Assembly (NCBI GenBank): GCA_010672965.1
Contig: JAAHFN010000007.1
Coordinates: 28,522 to 92,521 of the forward strand
Direction: 5' to 3'
Source: Oscillatoria sp. SIO1A7
GTDB lineage: Bacteria; Cyanobacteriota; Cyanobacteriia; Cyanobacteriales; Laspinemataceae
Length of the DNA: 64,000 bases
Part shown: piece by piece, positions 36,310 through 48,639 of the stretch
Layout: every line of letters starts with the position of its first letter
Position numbering within the stretch: the stretch's first letter is position 1
The notes under the pieces: model-generated
What the model saw: the letters and a program-made list of their open reading frames with translations, nothing else
Told to the model about the DNA's origin: nothing
The model's database searches: none
Made by a program: the position numbers and the translations under genes

Positions 36310-36344
36310 CGGCTTGCTCCAGACTAAATCATTTGCGATATCTG

Positions 36345-36377
36345 AGAAACCCGGTTTTTTCAAAAAACCGGGTTTCT
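36345..36377. terminator. AGAAACCCGGTTTTTT hairpin upstream of the coiled-coil gene
   Basis: AGAAACCCGGTTTTTT and AAAAAACCGGGTTTCT form a 16-bp perfect stem with a one-base loop. Its place ~35 bases upstream of the coiled-coil start codon means it would sit in the 5' leader of that transcript, unlike the other copies, which are downstream of genes. Confidence 0.55.
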
Positions 36378-36683
36378 GGCTCCCAATCTTATCGTATCCT
36401 ATTTAGTATTGCTATAGTCGATCTGCAGTCGAAGCCGGTGCCAATCAAGGAGTCTAATTATAGCTACGCATATTTGGTTAGGCAATTTAATGTTTGGTAG
36501 GGGGCGTTTCCCTATCGCGACATGAAACGCCCCTACTGCTGAAGGCTTACTGCTAATATCTCTGCGCTAGCCCTTTACATAAGGTCCCTAGACAGCCAGG
36601 AAAGGGCTTCAAGGTAAAAAAAATCTAAAAAATGCTAAAATGCTTCTCGACGGCGCGAGCTAATCGAATGCTGGACGAATCTA

Positions 36684-37814
36684 ATGGACCATAAATTTCC
36701 CCTTCACAAATTCCCCCTTCATAATTCTCGCTTTCATAATTTTAAATTTGGGGTAGTGAGCGACCCTCATGTGGCGCTCCCTCATACTATTAATTATGTT
36801 GTCAGCCGCTTCCATTTAGTTGAAGCAAGCATCCCGGCATTAGAGCAAGTCCAAGAGCAAATGCTCTCGGAAGAGGTGGATTTTCTACTGCTACCTGGAG
36901 ATCTGACTCAGGACGGGGAGCCGGATAACCATAAATGGTTGGGCAATTGGCTGGCTGAGTTACCATTTCCCAGCTACGTTATTCCGGGCAATCACGACGT
37001 GCTGGTGCCGGTGGCGGACGAACGGTCTATTGGCTGGTCGGAGTTCCCGAGCTACTATCGCAAAAGCGGCTATCAAAATAGCGGCGATCGCCTTTATTAC
37101 ACTTGCTCCGTACTGCCGGGGGTGCGATTGATTGCCCTCAATTCCAACCAATTCGATGCCGATGGAAAACAAATCGGGCGCGTGGATGACGAGCAGTTAC
37201 TCTGGCTCAGAGCAGTTCTGGCAGACCTAGAGCCAGACGAGCTGGTGCTGGTGACAATCCATCACAACGTTATAGAGCATCTCCCAGACCAATCAAAGCA
37301 TCCGATGGGACGCCGGTATATGTTGGATAATGCACCAGAACTATTAGAATTGCTGCGCTCCGCTGGGGTGCAGTTGGTTTTTACAGGACATTTGCACGTT
37401 CAGGATATAGCCGAGCAAGAGGGAATCTACGATATTGTTACGGGTTCTTTGGTCAGCTATCCCCATCCCTATCGGATAGTCGATTTTCACACGGACCAAG
37501 AGGGCAAACAATGGCTGGAAATAAAATCTCCTCGGATAACATCGCTCCCGGGGTGGCCGGATTTGCCCCAGAAGTCAAGAGAGTGGATGGGCGATCGCAG
37601 CCATCGTTTTATGGTTCGGCTCCTGAGCTTGCCCCCCTTAAATATGTCTCCCGCTCAAGCAGAAGATCTCGCTCCCCATTTGCGCTACTTCTGGGCCGAT
37701 ATTGCTAAGGGCGATGCAAAAGTTGACTTTCCCGACTTCCCGCCAGCAGTACGCCAGTATTTCCAGCTCTTCAACGCTACCAATAGCGACAACGAAGCCA
37801 AGCTATTACTTTAG
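36684..37814 (+). CDS. CpdA-like metallophosphoesterase
   Basis: 376 residues. Catalytic blocks VVSDPHV, LPGDLTQDGEPDNH, IPGNHD, TIHHNV and FTGHLHVQD give the two-metal centre. Similarity is to 3',5'-cyclic-nucleotide phosphodiesterases of the CpdA class. The first ~20 residues (KFPLHKFPLHNSRFHNFKFG) are encoded by heptamer-like repeats and may not be native; the conserved fold begins at FKFGVVSDPH. The C-terminal ~90 residues (SREWMGDRSHRFMVRLL...PPAVRQYFQLFNA) extend beyond the phosphoesterase core. Cytosolic, single gene. Confidence 0.85.
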   Translation: MDHKFPLHKFPLHNSRFHNFKFGVVSDPHVALPHTINYVVSRFHLVEASIPALEQVQEQMLSEEVDFLLLPGDLTQDGEPDNHKWLGNWLAELPFPSYVIPGNHDVLVPVADERSIGWSEFPSYYRKSGYQNSGDRLYYTCSVLPGVRLIALNSNQFDADGKQIGRVDDEQLLWLRAVLADLEPDELVLVTIHHNVIEHLPDQSKHPMGRRYMLDNAPELLELLRSAGVQLVFTGHLHVQDIAEQEGIYDIVTGSLVSYPHPYRIVDFHTDQEGKQWLEIKSPRITSLPGWPDLPQKSREWMGDRSHRFMVRLLSLPPLNMSPAQAEDLAPHLRYFWADIAKGDAKVDFPDFPPAVRQYFQLFNATNSDNEAKLLL

Positions 37815-37989
37815 AATGCACTTTATAGCACAAAGCCATGTTTCGTTAGGGCAATCTTATTGTTTGCCAAAGCTACACTCCGGCAATGCTTATGCTAAAA
37901 GGCTCTCCCGAGGCTAAGTCTAGGCGTAGGCGTAGCCTGCCCCAGAGGGGCTGACTGCTGACTGCTGACTGCTTACTGCTATAGAATGC

Positions 37990-39225
37990 TCAAGGTTCCC
38001 GGCAAATGCCAAATACAGAGGTATAGCCGTGGAGGAAGGTACTGCCAGCAACTGGGCCAATTTCACCGCTACAGAAAAAGCCACTGACCGGGACGTTAGC
38101 TATGTACCTGCCAAACAAAGAGGAGTCAAAATTGGCTTCGCCGTAAAGTCCGACGCCTCGCCCCAAACAGGAAAACATCAAGGCACCGACGCTGCGATCG
38201 CTCTGTTGCGTTTGCCTTTGATATTTATCCACCAAAGTTTCCAGATCCAGGGCGGAGGTTTTGGCATCGCGAAGATGGAATTGAATTCGCTGCCCTGCTC
38301 GAACGCGATCGCCTATAGCAATTGCCCCCGTATTCGGATCCACCCCCAACAAGTTACGGATTAAAAAATCTCCCGGTTCCAAATTAAGCTTAAATTCATC
38401 CCGCACCACCCCTACAAATAAAGAATTCTGTGCCAAGCGCCGATCTTCCTCGCTCAAAGTCGGAATCAAGCTTCGCAATGCTTCCAATGCCGACTTCGGC
38501 CCGCTGCCCTCCCCTACTGCATCCTCCAACTGCATCACCACATTGCGTTCCCCAGCAGCGACCCGATAAGGTTGGCCAATAGGCCGGCATCCTTGAGCCA
38601 CTATTGTTTCCAAGACAATATTTCCGCTCAGAGCCACCCCAACTGTTCCTTGTCGGTGCAGTTTGTAGTTACAGAACAAACCCGTACTGCTAGGCACAGG
38701 ACCTCCACTAGCCAGTCCTCCTACTTTCGCCGACCCCGCGTAGGCAAAGTCCAATCCTTCAAGCAAATCGTTTATTCTAGAGGAGAAGGGATCTGCCAGG
38801 AGGACGAATTGGGGTTGCTCCGCCTGAGAGACTCCAATTAGATCGACCCATTTTTCTGGGGAACTGTCTAAGTCCGGCAGGCGATCGGCGGAAATAGCGA
38901 AGGTTTGAACTTTGACGCCGGGAAGGTGGGCGAGGGTCAAGCTCAGCCCTGGTTCTCCCTCTAGCTCTTGTGACTCTCCAGAGCTATCGGTGCCAATGAT
39001 GCCTCCTCCAGAACAGCCGATTAGGGGTGGTGCATTTGAGAGCCGCGATCGCAGCAAGGGCATCAGTCGCGAATATTCGCTGGCAAAGGCAGAGGAAATA
39101 AATACAAAACCTAAATCTGGTTCTGCTTCCAACTGCTGCGTAGCTTTGGTTGCTACTTCTTCCACTGCAGCTTCTAAGGAAGCAAGAGTTGATAGGGCAT
39201 TTGCCCACTTAAGACTATTTGCCAT
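37990..39225 (-). CDS. FIST N/C domain protein
   Basis: 411 residues. FIST_N (VFISSAFASEYSRLMPLLRS, LIGCSGGGIIG, LSLTLAHLPG) followed by FIST_C (LETIVAQGCRPIGQPYRVA, GDFLIRNLLGVDPNTGAIAIGD, ALMFSCLGRGVGLYG, VSGFFCSGEIGPVAG). FIST is a sensory domain pair thought to bind small ligands, perhaps amino acids, and is often joined to signal-transduction modules; here it stands alone. No operon partner. Confidence 0.9.
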   Translation of the reverse strand: MANSLKWANALSTLASLEAAVEEVATKATQQLEAEPDLGFVFISSAFASEYSRLMPLLRSRLSNAPPLIGCSGGGIIGTDSSGESQELEGEPGLSLTLAHLPGVKVQTFAISADRLPDLDSSPEKWVDLIGVSQAEQPQFVLLADPFSSRINDLLEGLDFAYAGSAKVGGLASGGPVPSSTGLFCNYKLHRQGTVGVALSGNIVLETIVAQGCRPIGQPYRVAAGERNVVMQLEDAVGEGSGPKSALEALRSLIPTLSEEDRRLAQNSLFVGVVRDEFKLNLEPGDFLIRNLLGVDPNTGAIAIGDRVRAGQRIQFHLRDAKTSALDLETLVDKYQRQTQQSDRSVGALMFSCLGRGVGLYGEANFDSSLFGRYIANVPVSGFFCSGEIGPVAGSTFLHGYTSVFGICREP

Positions 39226-40254
39226 TGGTTACACCATTAATTAAGGTGATTTCTGATAATAAAGATACCCTAGCCCTAGGGTGTTGACTCTGACGGGTTG
39301 TCACCAAAAATGGTGACAACCGGGATCGTTCCCAATTGAAACCTGAATCCAAAGTTCCCTTCAGACTTTTCGGCTCCTGAAAGCGGTTGGGAAATAGTAT
39401 GAAGTTTCCCTACACAAGAGCACCCCACACCCCACACCCTACCCTAGCCCCTCTTGGGAGGGGTTGGGGTGGGTTCCGCAAGTTGTACCCAACCCACCCC
39501 TAGCTAGCCCCTCCCAGGAGGGGAACTAAATTAAATTTCCTCGTCGCTTTCCTACAGGCCGGCCGAGCGGTACTTTCTTTCCCAGAACCCACCTCAAATT
39601 GCTAAAGCGCTAGTTGCTAAATAATTATGATGCTTCAGCCTCCGCCCTTATTGTAGAGGGCATTGGGCAACCTACCTCCGGTTTTGAGACCCATTTTAAA
39701 GGGCCTCGGTAAACAAAGCTATTTTCCTTTTAGCTAAAACTAGCTTGCTATTAAGCTAATGTAATTATTAAAAATACAAATAATTTGCAATTTTTTAAGA
39801 TATCAATTGCAGGTGTTATAAACAGGGGGGATTCCCGAACGAAGTTCGCCTCAACTGCAACCGCCGCAAATCCAGACCCACAAAGATCTTCCGCTTGGGC
39901 ACGGGCTCTTTTCCCCAAACCCCCGAACCTTCCTTCGACTGCACTAAGCTTCCCAAATTCTAAAAGCGCGCTACCTTCAGCAGTAGAGGCTATCTGCTGG
40001 AGCCAGATGCAATAGTGGCGAAAGCTGCTATCATATCTACGGCGTGACAAAAACTGCGTCAATGCCCTCAATAAATGTTTCCTTAAGGATTGAAGTATAA
40101 AGGTTTGAAATTTAAAAGATTAAAATCTCTTATATCTTTGAGTACCTTGTAATTATTGAGGACCCATTAGCCAGTTTCCACTCGCTAATCTCCAAATGTC
40201 AAAGCCGATCTAAAATCCAAAATTGCAGTAAAAATTATCGAGATAACATCAGCC
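39226..40254. other. 1-kb intergenic region, no gene supported
   Basis: Contains a GGTTGTCACCA-AAAA-TGGTGACAACC hairpin (39296-39321), CACCCCACACCCTAC units (39425-39445), GAGGGGTTGGGGTGGG/CCCAACCCACCCC inverted blocks (39455-39510) and AT-rich sequence before cp12. Two overlapping frames of ~75-105 codons between 39751 and 40071 show no recognisable protein. The last 170 bases should hold the cp12 promoter. Confidence 0.55.
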
Positions 40255-40479
40255 ATGAGTAACAATATTGCCGAAAAAGTCGAAAAAGAACGCGAAGAAG
40301 CTCGCGCAGTCTGCGATACTAAAGGGGCCACTTCCAAGGAATGCGCTGCTGCCTGGGATGTAGTTGAAGAAGTTCAGGCCGAAGCCTCTCACCAGAAGCA
40401 AGCGAAGACAAAAAGCTCCTTAGAGGTCTATTGCGATAACAATCCCGATGCCTCTGAATGCAAAATCCATGACAACTAA
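40255..40479 (+). CDS. cp12: CP12, Calvin-cycle regulatory protein
   Basis: 74 residues. An intrinsically disordered redox switch that, when oxidised, ties glyceraldehyde-3-phosphate dehydrogenase and phosphoribulokinase into an inactive complex in the dark. Both disulfide pairs are there: C20/C29 (VCDTKGATSKECAAAWD) and C59/C68 (YCDNNPDASECKIHD). The conserved core AWDVVEEVQAEASHQ follows the first loop. Canonical full-length form, likely controlled by the thioredoxin system. Confidence 0.97.
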   Translation: MSNNIAEKVEKEREEARAVCDTKGATSKECAAAWDVVEEVQAEASHQKQAKTKSSLEVYCDNNPDASECKIHDN

Positions 40480-40680
40480 GGCTGCTTGATGCTGTGGCTC
40501 GGGCAGCCCTTGTGCGATGATTTTTTGCCAAGCAACTGGAATTCCATACCCGGAGCGGATACCTTGTATTGATGTCCCCTCAAGGTATATAAAAGAATTC
40601 CGGTTGCTTAATTAATTGTTGGCGTTCAATGTCGATCGCCATTTCTGGAGATTGGGATTAGCCATCATTAGCCATAATTG

Positions 40681-40700
40681 GGGGATACCCGGGTATCCCC
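40681..40700. terminator. Perfect 20-base palindrome between cp12 and the DUF3177 gene
   Basis: GGGGATACCC followed directly by GGGTATCCCC. It lies 200 bases after the cp12 stop and ~65 bases before the probable start of the next gene. It could be a protein-binding operator or a hairpin in the leader; there is no T-run. Confidence 0.4.
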
Positions 40701-40763
40701 CGAGATAAATTCATACATTTGCCCAAGATATACTACCCAAAACACAAGAGGGAGCAAGATTCG

Positions 40764-41348
40764 GTGGAACAGTTAGTCTGGATGGACTACCGCTTGGCGG
40801 TACTATTTACGGTAATTGGGCCTCTTATACTGCTAATCTGGGCTTTTGCCCAAAAAGCAGAGGCAATACAACGCCTTTTAATTATTTATTGGCGGGTCTC
40901 TAGTATCCTTGCAATTACGGTCTATCTGATGATTGCCGCGCTGCCCATCAGCTTCATATCCGCAATGGCAGCTCGCATTCTCATTCCCGCATCACTCTGG
41001 TTTTGGGAAGACCTAAACGAAGAAATAGACGACCAATCTCTATCGCCTTTAAAACTAAGCTTGACTTCCTGGCGATGGGCGCTAACGGTTTATATGGGAT
41101 TGGGAATTTTGTTTCAAATTCCCTCCTTGCCTTGTGCCATTTCTGAGAAACAAGCCCTGCTCGAAAACCCTTCTTGTCGTATCTGGTTGGATCCCCCTTG
41201 GGGCTTCAAAGAAATATTTCATGCCACATCCAACGATAACACCTTAGGCTTCTTGGGCTTAGTAGGGTTGCTGGTTTATGTCGCTTACTTCAGTTGGTTT
41301 GTCCTGGTTCGGCTCGGCAAGCAAGGGCGATCGGCTACTGGCAATTAG
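40764..41348 (+). CDS. DUF3177 family membrane protein
   Basis: 195 residues from the GTG at 40764, preferred because GAGGGAG lies 11 bases upstream; the open frame reaches back to a TTG at 40719. About four membrane segments: LAVLFTVIGPLILLIWAF, ILAITVYLMIAALPISFIS, ALTVYMGLGILFQIPS and FLGLVGLLVYVAYFSWFVL. Conserved loops WFWEDLNEEIDDQ and CRIWLDPPWGFKEI match the cyanobacterial DUF3177 family of unknown function. Ends in RLGKQGRSATGN. Confidence 0.8.
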   Translation: MEQLVWMDYRLAVLFTVIGPLILLIWAFAQKAEAIQRLLIIYWRVSSILAITVYLMIAALPISFISAMAARILIPASLWFWEDLNEEIDDQSLSPLKLSLTSWRWALTVYMGLGILFQIPSLPCAISEKQALLENPSCRIWLDPPWGFKEIFHATSNDNTLGFLGLVGLLVYVAYFSWFVLVRLGKQGRSATGN

Positions 41349-41683
41349 AATTGGGAATTGCGCATGGAGCAAAAGGGCATGGGGCAACCTCTACGGTTTA
41401 GGGGGTGGGGTGTGGGGTGTAGGGAAACTTCATAGCGATTCGCAACTTTTCTGCTCAATGCCCAATGCGAATATGCCCTTTTGCCCTTATTTAGGGTGTA
41501 GGCTGTAGGGTTTAGGGGGGTATTTATTTCTTTTCCCCACACAAGAGCACCCTACACAAGAGCACCCCAGTTATTGCCCAATGCCCTTTTGCCCAATGCC
41601 CTTTTGCCCGATCGCTAATTTCTAAGAGCCAATTGCTGACCCACCGACCGTTGAGAGCTTACCCTAAAAGCCAATTGCTAACA
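41349..41683. repeat. Repeat-filled gap (heptamers), no gene
   Basis: GGGGTGTGGGGTGTAGGG at 41404-41421, CCCAATGCG and ATGCCCTTTTGCCC units at 41457-41610. The ATG of the next gene is preceded by CCAATTGCTAACA with no clear ribosome-binding site. Confidence 0.6.
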
Positions 41684-41977
41684 ATGACTGATTCGATCGC
41701 TCGCCGTTTGGAGCAATACACAACCCAGCGACCTGGGGAAGTCCTACTCGTCCGGGTAGAGATTGATGGGGAAGCAGATGAAATTGCCATTTTCAAAGGC
41801 TATTCCAGTTCCTTGATGCGCTCCACCGCTTTCGACCCAGATATCCCCGTACTTCCTGACGGAGCCAAAATTATTAGTATCGATCGCGCTCGAAGTCCCT
41901 TAAACCCAAAAGCCCCAGACTACATTCAACAAGGGCTAACTTGGGAAACTATTCAGCCTTTACTAGATGAAACGTAA
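41684..41977 (+). CDS. Small conserved cyanobacterial protein (DUF7734-like)
   Basis: 97 residues from the ATG at 41684 (MTDSIARRLEQYT). It reads as a compact soluble protein with PGEVLLVRVEIDGEADEIAIFKGYSSSLMRSTAFDPDIPVLP and IISIDRARSPLNP, a pattern I know from conserved hypothetical proteins of cyanobacteria and plastids (written here as two segments). No catalytic motif is visible. Function unknown; the family name is from memory and should be checked. Confidence 0.7.
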   Translation: MTDSIARRLEQYTTQRPGEVLLVRVEIDGEADEIAIFKGYSSSLMRSTAFDPDIPVLPDGAKIISIDRARSPLNPKAPDYIQQGLTWETIQPLLDET

Positions 41978-42313
41978 CTTTTGAGTTTTAAGTTTTGATT
42001 TTTGAGGTTTGAATTTTGTTAATTTTTAATTTTCAGTTATGACTTTTGATTTTTGAGTTTTGCCTTTGCTGCATCTGTAGCGCCAGTCAAAGCAGAATTA
42101 AAGTTATGAGTTTTGAGTTTTAGGTTTTGAGTTTCGAGTTTCAATGTCTTTGCTGTATCTGTGGTTGCTATGAAAAAAAGTTCAAAAAGATAGATAATAC
42201 AAATTTTTCGGGTCTAGCATCCCAATTATTTGCTATCATCTGTAATCTTTACAACTAAGATACAGTATAGCCAAACTCAAAACTCAAAACTCAAAACTCA
42301 AAACTCATAATTC
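41978..42313. repeat. TTTTGAG / CTCAAAA heptamer tracts between convergent genes
   Basis: GTTTTGA-type units at 41985-42145 face CTCAAAA units at 42272-42308. The inverted arrangement can pair and lies exactly between the 3' ends of the 41684 gene and atpC, so it may block read-through in both directions. Confidence 0.65.
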
Positions 42314-42730
42314 TTATACCAACTTGCCTGTTGCTTGCAAGCGCGCGCGTGCCCGCTTGAACGCTTTTTTGGCCTTGATTTGCTCTTGACGGTCGTCGCT
42401 ACTATCTGCTTTATTGTTGCGTTCTTCGGCGTCCTCGTATTCCTTGCGGGCTTTTTCCGCATCAATACTATTGCCTTTTTCGGCTCCATTGACAAGGATA
42501 GTAACTTCGTTCTCTTCTATTTCAGCGAAGCCACTGAACAGAGCGATCGCCACCCAATCTTTACTTTTTTCTGGGCGAACCCGCATCACCCCGGTATCCA
42601 GAGCTGTCAGCAGGGGAGCGTGATCGGTCAAGATACCTAACTGACCCGTGGTACTGGGCAGAATCACTTCTTCTGCAGGAGCATCCCAGATTGTTTTATC
42701 TGGTGCAATAACGCGAACGGCTAGGGTCAT
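42314..42730 (-). CDS. atpC: F1 ATP synthase epsilon subunit
   Basis: 138 residues. N-terminal beta-barrel ([30 protein letters not shown], of which [11 protein letters not shown] and DHAPLLTAL are diagnostic) and the C-terminal helical hairpin ([16 protein letters not shown]...[13 protein letters not shown]). Part of the rotor stalk; in cyanobacteria it limits wasteful ATP hydrolysis. Downstream of atpD on the same strand, 125 bases apart with a stem-loop between, the usual cyanobacterial atpB-atpE-type pair. Confidence 0.97.
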   Translation of the reverse strand: MTLAVRVIAPDKTIWDAPAEEVILPSTTGQLGILTDHAPLLTALDTGVMRVRPEKSKDWVAIALFSGFAEIEENEVTILVNGAEKGNSIDAEKARKEYEDAEERNNKADSSDDRQEQIKAKKAFKRARARLQATGKLV

Positions 42731-42794
42731 AAATAGTTCAAAGGTTAGTGCAAAATTTTTTTACTGATGGTTGCCCAAGAACCCAATTTTTGAT

Positions 42795-42824
42795 GCCAAG
42801 GAAACGATAGAGCGTTTCCTTGGC
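42795..42824 (-). promoter_or_regulatory. 12-bp stem-loop between atpD and atpC
   Basis: GCCAAGGAAACG and CGTTTCCTTGGC with a six-base loop. In the intercistronic space of the atpD-atpC transcript it may be an RNA-processing or stability element setting the beta:epsilon ratio; no T-run follows on the minus strand. Confidence 0.5.
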
Positions 42825-42855
42825 TTTCGGGGCTTTTTTTCTTAGCCTGGGGTAT

Positions 42856-45301
<2,446 letters not shown>

Positions 45302-46105
45302 TTATGAGCTTTGGTCCTGCTTGCCCCTGCGGATAGAACCAATCCCCAAAGCCGCAAACCCCAGAAGAGCGATCGCCGTGCCCGGTTCGGGAACCTTGGC
45401 TGGGGCGCTGGCCGCAACCTGAGCTGGGGCAACCCGGGCTGGGGCAACCTGGGCTGGGACGCTGGCCGCAACCCGCTGAATAGCGATCGGTACAGCTGGG
45501 GCAACCTGGGCTGGGGCAGCCTGGGCTGGAGCGATGGGATTGCTGACGCTACCGTTATCGGTATCGGCAATAAACTGCATGGTGCCAGTAAACCCGTCGA
45601 TCCAGTTCATCGAAAGAGTACCCCAGATGTCTCCTTCGGAAATATCTATTGGAATAGAGTATTCCCAATCATCGGGGGCTTCTCCAGATATTACCTCAAA
45701 CGACCAACCGCCAGAGGAGCCGGGAGTGCTAGGGAAACTACCATCATCGAATGCTGTATTTCCCGGAATCCCGTTAATACTCAACGAGAGAAGAGGGTTG
45801 TTGGCATTAAACGTCCACGGAGTACCGAATGTCGTAGAACCAGAAAATGTCAAATCCCAGTCGGTTCCAGAGGCACCTCCTGCATTGGGAATCGTGATGT
45901 CCGTGCCCCAAATTTCCTTCTCGAATGTTCCATCTAGGAATCTTACGATTACCTCCATCCCATCCATGTCGCCTCCGCCTGTGGAGAAGCCAGTAATGAC
46001 TGTCTGCTGGGCCTGTACGGGAGCGGCAAAGTTGGCTCCTAAGGCGATCGCTCCCACTGAGGCGATCGCTATCGAACATTTGTTGATGAAAGCTGAATTA
46101 TTCAT
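45302..46105 (-). CDS. PEP-CTERM sorted exported protein
   Basis: 267 residues from the ATG at 46105 (MNNSAFINKC). Signal peptide IAIASVGAIALGANFAAPVQA with an AxA cleavage site (APVQAQQ). The mature part is Gly/Asp/Ser/Trp-rich and beta-like (SGTDWDLTFSGSTTFGTPW). Before the C-terminus comes an Ala/Pro/Val/Gln linker of VAPAQVAA-type units. C-terminal PEP-CTERM signal: VPEPGTAIALLGFAALGIGS then RRGKQ. Such proteins are cleaved and attached or released by exosortase. Role unknown, probably extracellular matrix or surface. Confidence 0.88.
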   Translation of the reverse strand: MNNSAFINKCSIAIASVGAIALGANFAAPVQAQQTVITGFSTGGGDMDGMEVIVRFLDGTFEKEIWGTDITIPNAGGASGTDWDLTFSGSTTFGTPWTFNANNPLLSLSINGIPGNTAFDDGSFPSTPGSSGGWSFEVISGEAPDDWEYSIPIDISEGDIWGTLSMNWIDGFTGTMQFIADTDNGSVSNPIAPAQAAPAQVAPAVPIAIQRVAASVPAQVAPARVAPAQVAASAPAKVPEPGTAIALLGFAALGIGSIRRGKQDQSS

Positions 46106-47177
46106 AACCCCGATGTTTAAATGTTTCAAATTAATAATTTTCCTACGATCGGCAGATCCGCGATCGCCTGAGACTCAGGAGTTTCTCAATCTCAACTCTT
46201 CCTTAATATTCCGCTTCCGCAACCTCTAAACAGTCGCTTCCACGTTTTTATAATGTTTTTCCCTAGAGCAATCCTAAATAGATTGCGATCTTGGCCTTAC
46301 TCTAAAAAATTTGTCTTTAAACCACTATATATTGCGTCAAAATGAAGTAATAAATTGGAAAATTATTCTTGGGTACTGCCCCTACCTTTTATACAAATGA
46401 ATTAGACGCGCTATAGCATTTTTTTATTGATTATAAGCGGGTTGCTTTCTATTGCTCCGATCGCCTATCGCAAATTAACCGCCACTGCTATAAATTATAG
46501 CCTTGCCTCGGGCAAAGGCGCAAGTAATGTATGGAATATCGATTTTTGGACTGGCTCTTAATAGTAATACCATAAAACATCATGTTAATTTCATCTTTTT
46601 TTAAAAAATCTATTTTTCACCAAATTCCCAGTCTCCACAGCCAGAGGAGGCAATATTCCTATCTGAGATTATTGATGACAAGCATTGGTTATTACCTAAG
46701 CGCGAATCTGTGACCTAAGATACAAAAAAATAGATAATCTGGGTTTGAGCCCCAAAACCATGCCCTAAACCCCACGCGCCACACCCCACACCCCCACCTC
46801 ACACCCACAGACCATCTTGTCCTAGAGGGTATCTCTAGAAATATCGAACAATTAAGCCAAAAAAAAATCTAACAATATTAAGTGTCGTTTCCTCAAATGC
46901 CAATCAATCGAAAATTAACTAGGTCTTAATAGGGACCTACATTAATGGCAGCGTTTTTTCTCGATAGAGGTTACCTCTATCGAGAAAAACTAGCCCTTTT
47001 GTCCAATGTCTCAGAAAAGTTTGGGGTAAAATTACCCGAATAGTTTGAGGAGTCACAAGTTAGTCTTGGAGCAGCGATCTTTGCCCAAAATTGGGCCAGA
47101 GTAATCCTGCTTTGGTAATTCTCAGTAGAATCAGAAGCCACCCAACGCAGAAAAGCCACCTAGCAACATAATTTTTT
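46106..47177. other. 1-kb AT-rich intergenic region, no gene supported
   Basis: Divergent promoter region between the PEP-CTERM and MFS genes. It has CACCCCACACCCCCACC repeats near 46785-46805 and a 35-base near-perfect palindrome at 46955-46989. No protein, tRNA or ncRNA could be recognised. Confidence 0.5.
46955..46989. terminator. Long perfect hairpin upstream of the MFS gene
   Basis: TTTTTCTCGATAGAGG and CCTCTATCGAGAAAAA form a 16-bp perfect stem with loop TTA. A-T-rich at the base and G-C-rich at the tip, it resembles an intrinsic terminator in both directions, although no gene ends right beside it. Confidence 0.45.
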
Positions 47178-48593
47178 ATGCGGACTTTTTTTATCGTATC
47201 GATTGGACAACTAATCTCTCTTGTGGGTTCTGGTCTGACCTCATTTGCCCTCGGCGTCTGGGCGTACCAGAGTACCGGATCTGTTACCCAATTTGCCCTG
47301 CTTTCGTTGTTCCTTTATCTGCCAAATGTCATCATGGCACCGATAGCAGGGGCGATCGTCGATCGCTGGGATAGGCGTCAGGCTATGATTCTCAGCGATG
47401 CCGCTGCAGGGGTTGGCACCGTAGTAATATGGGGGCTAATTTCCTCAGATATGCTGGAAGTCTGGCATATCTATATTATTGTAGCAATTGGCTCCTTTTT
47501 TAACTCTTTGCAGTGGCCTGCTTATGCCGCCGCCACTACCATGCTGGTTCCCAAACAACAGTTGACCCGGGCTAACGGCATAGTGCAAATATCGAAAGCT
47601 ACCGCAAAGATTATTTCCCCTGCAATGGCTGGATTGCTCATTGCCTTGGTTAGTATCGAAGGCATTTTAACCATAGATTTCATTAGTTTTCTGGTTGCCT
47701 TGGTAACTTTGCTGAGCGTTCGCTTCCCCAATCCCGAAATAGTAGAGAAAAAAACCGCTCCCAAGATTGGCGAGTTGGTACGGGAAACTGTATCCGCCTG
47801 GAGTTACATTGCCGAGCGGCAAGGTCTGCGAGGTCTGCTGATGCTCTTCACAGTTATCTATTTCACCCTGGGCGTTCTTCAGGTATTATTCTGGCCATTA
47901 ATTTTGAACTTTTCTTCCCCTGAAAAGCTGGGGGTTATCTTATCCATTGGCGGCAGCGGATGGCTCCTCGGTAGCCTTGCTATTACTGCCTGGGGAGGAC
48001 CGAAGCCTCGCATCAACGGCCTGTTTTTATTCATTCCCCTACAAGGGGCTCTACTATGTCTGGGCGGACTGCAAACCTCAGTTGCCTTGGCTGCAGTGGG
48101 GATTTTTGGTTATTTGTTTGCTTACCCAATTATTCTCAGTTGCAATCAGGCGATTTGGCAAAGTAAAGTTCCGCCTATATTGCAGGGACGGGTCTTTGCC
48201 CTGCAACAAGCTATCGAACGTTCCTCATCAATTATCGCCTATATTGCGATCGGTCCATTGGTCGATCGCTTCTTCGAGCCCCTACTTGCTGTGGATGGCG
48301 CTCTAGCAGGCAGCGTCGGCCAAATAATCGGTGTTGGACCGGGGCGCGGTATTGCCCTGCTATCTATTTTAATAGGAATCGCCAATGTGCTAGCGGTAAT
48401 TGCTGCTTATCAGTATCGCCCCGTGCGACTGGTGGAAAAGTATCTGCCCGATGCAACCGATACCTGGGAACCGAGCGCCCCGGGAATTGAGCAAGAAAGC
48501 TCTCAGCATTCAGCTACGAGCAGTCAGGAAATTGCCGCTAAAACTGAAATTTATACGAATGTCTCCGCAGAAGAATCGCCTATTGGGCGCTAG
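47178..48593 (+). CDS. MFS efflux transporter (EntS/MFS_3-like)
   Basis: 471 residues, 11-12 membrane segments. N-terminal FFIVSIGQLISLVGSGLTSFALGVWAY, the motif-A loop GAIVDRWDRRQAMILSD after the second helix, and QWPAYAAATTMLVPKQQLTRANG after the fourth. These are signatures of the MFS_3 group that exports siderophores or macrolides. The C-terminal ~60 residues are soluble and Ser/Glu-rich. The substrate is unknown. It is more than 30 kb from the peptide locus at 13.7-16 kb, so there is no positional link to it. Confidence 0.88.
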   Translation: MRTFFIVSIGQLISLVGSGLTSFALGVWAYQSTGSVTQFALLSLFLYLPNVIMAPIAGAIVDRWDRRQAMILSDAAAGVGTVVIWGLISSDMLEVWHIYIIVAIGSFFNSLQWPAYAAATTMLVPKQQLTRANGIVQISKATAKIISPAMAGLLIALVSIEGILTIDFISFLVALVTLLSVRFPNPEIVEKKTAPKIGELVRETVSAWSYIAERQGLRGLLMLFTVIYFTLGVLQVLFWPLILNFSSPEKLGVILSIGGSGWLLGSLAITAWGGPKPRINGLFLFIPLQGALLCLGGLQTSVALAAVGIFGYLFAYPIILSCNQAIWQSKVPPILQGRVFALQQAIERSSSIIAYIAIGPLVDRFFEPLLAVDGALAGSVGQIIGVGPGRGIALLSILIGIANVLAVIAAYQYRPVRLVEKYLPDATDTWEPSAPGIEQESSQHSATSSQEIAAKTEIYTNVSAEESPIGR

Positions 48594-48639
48594 CTCTTCC
48601 CACGCTTTTATAGCAATTCTGAATTGTTCGCTCTAATAC

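Noticed and set aside
39751..40071. Overlapping frames on both strands upstream of cp12
   Set aside because: Neither has a ribosome-binding site, a known family pattern or a plausible composition, and they contradict each other.
46977..47159. 60-codon minus-strand frame upstream of the MFS gene
   Set aside because: Begins without a ribosome-binding site, ends in the palindrome at 46955-46989 and resembles nothing known.
47178..48593. MFS exporter as the transporter of the putative RiPP
   Set aside because: It is over 30 kb away with many unrelated genes between, so position gives no support for a link.
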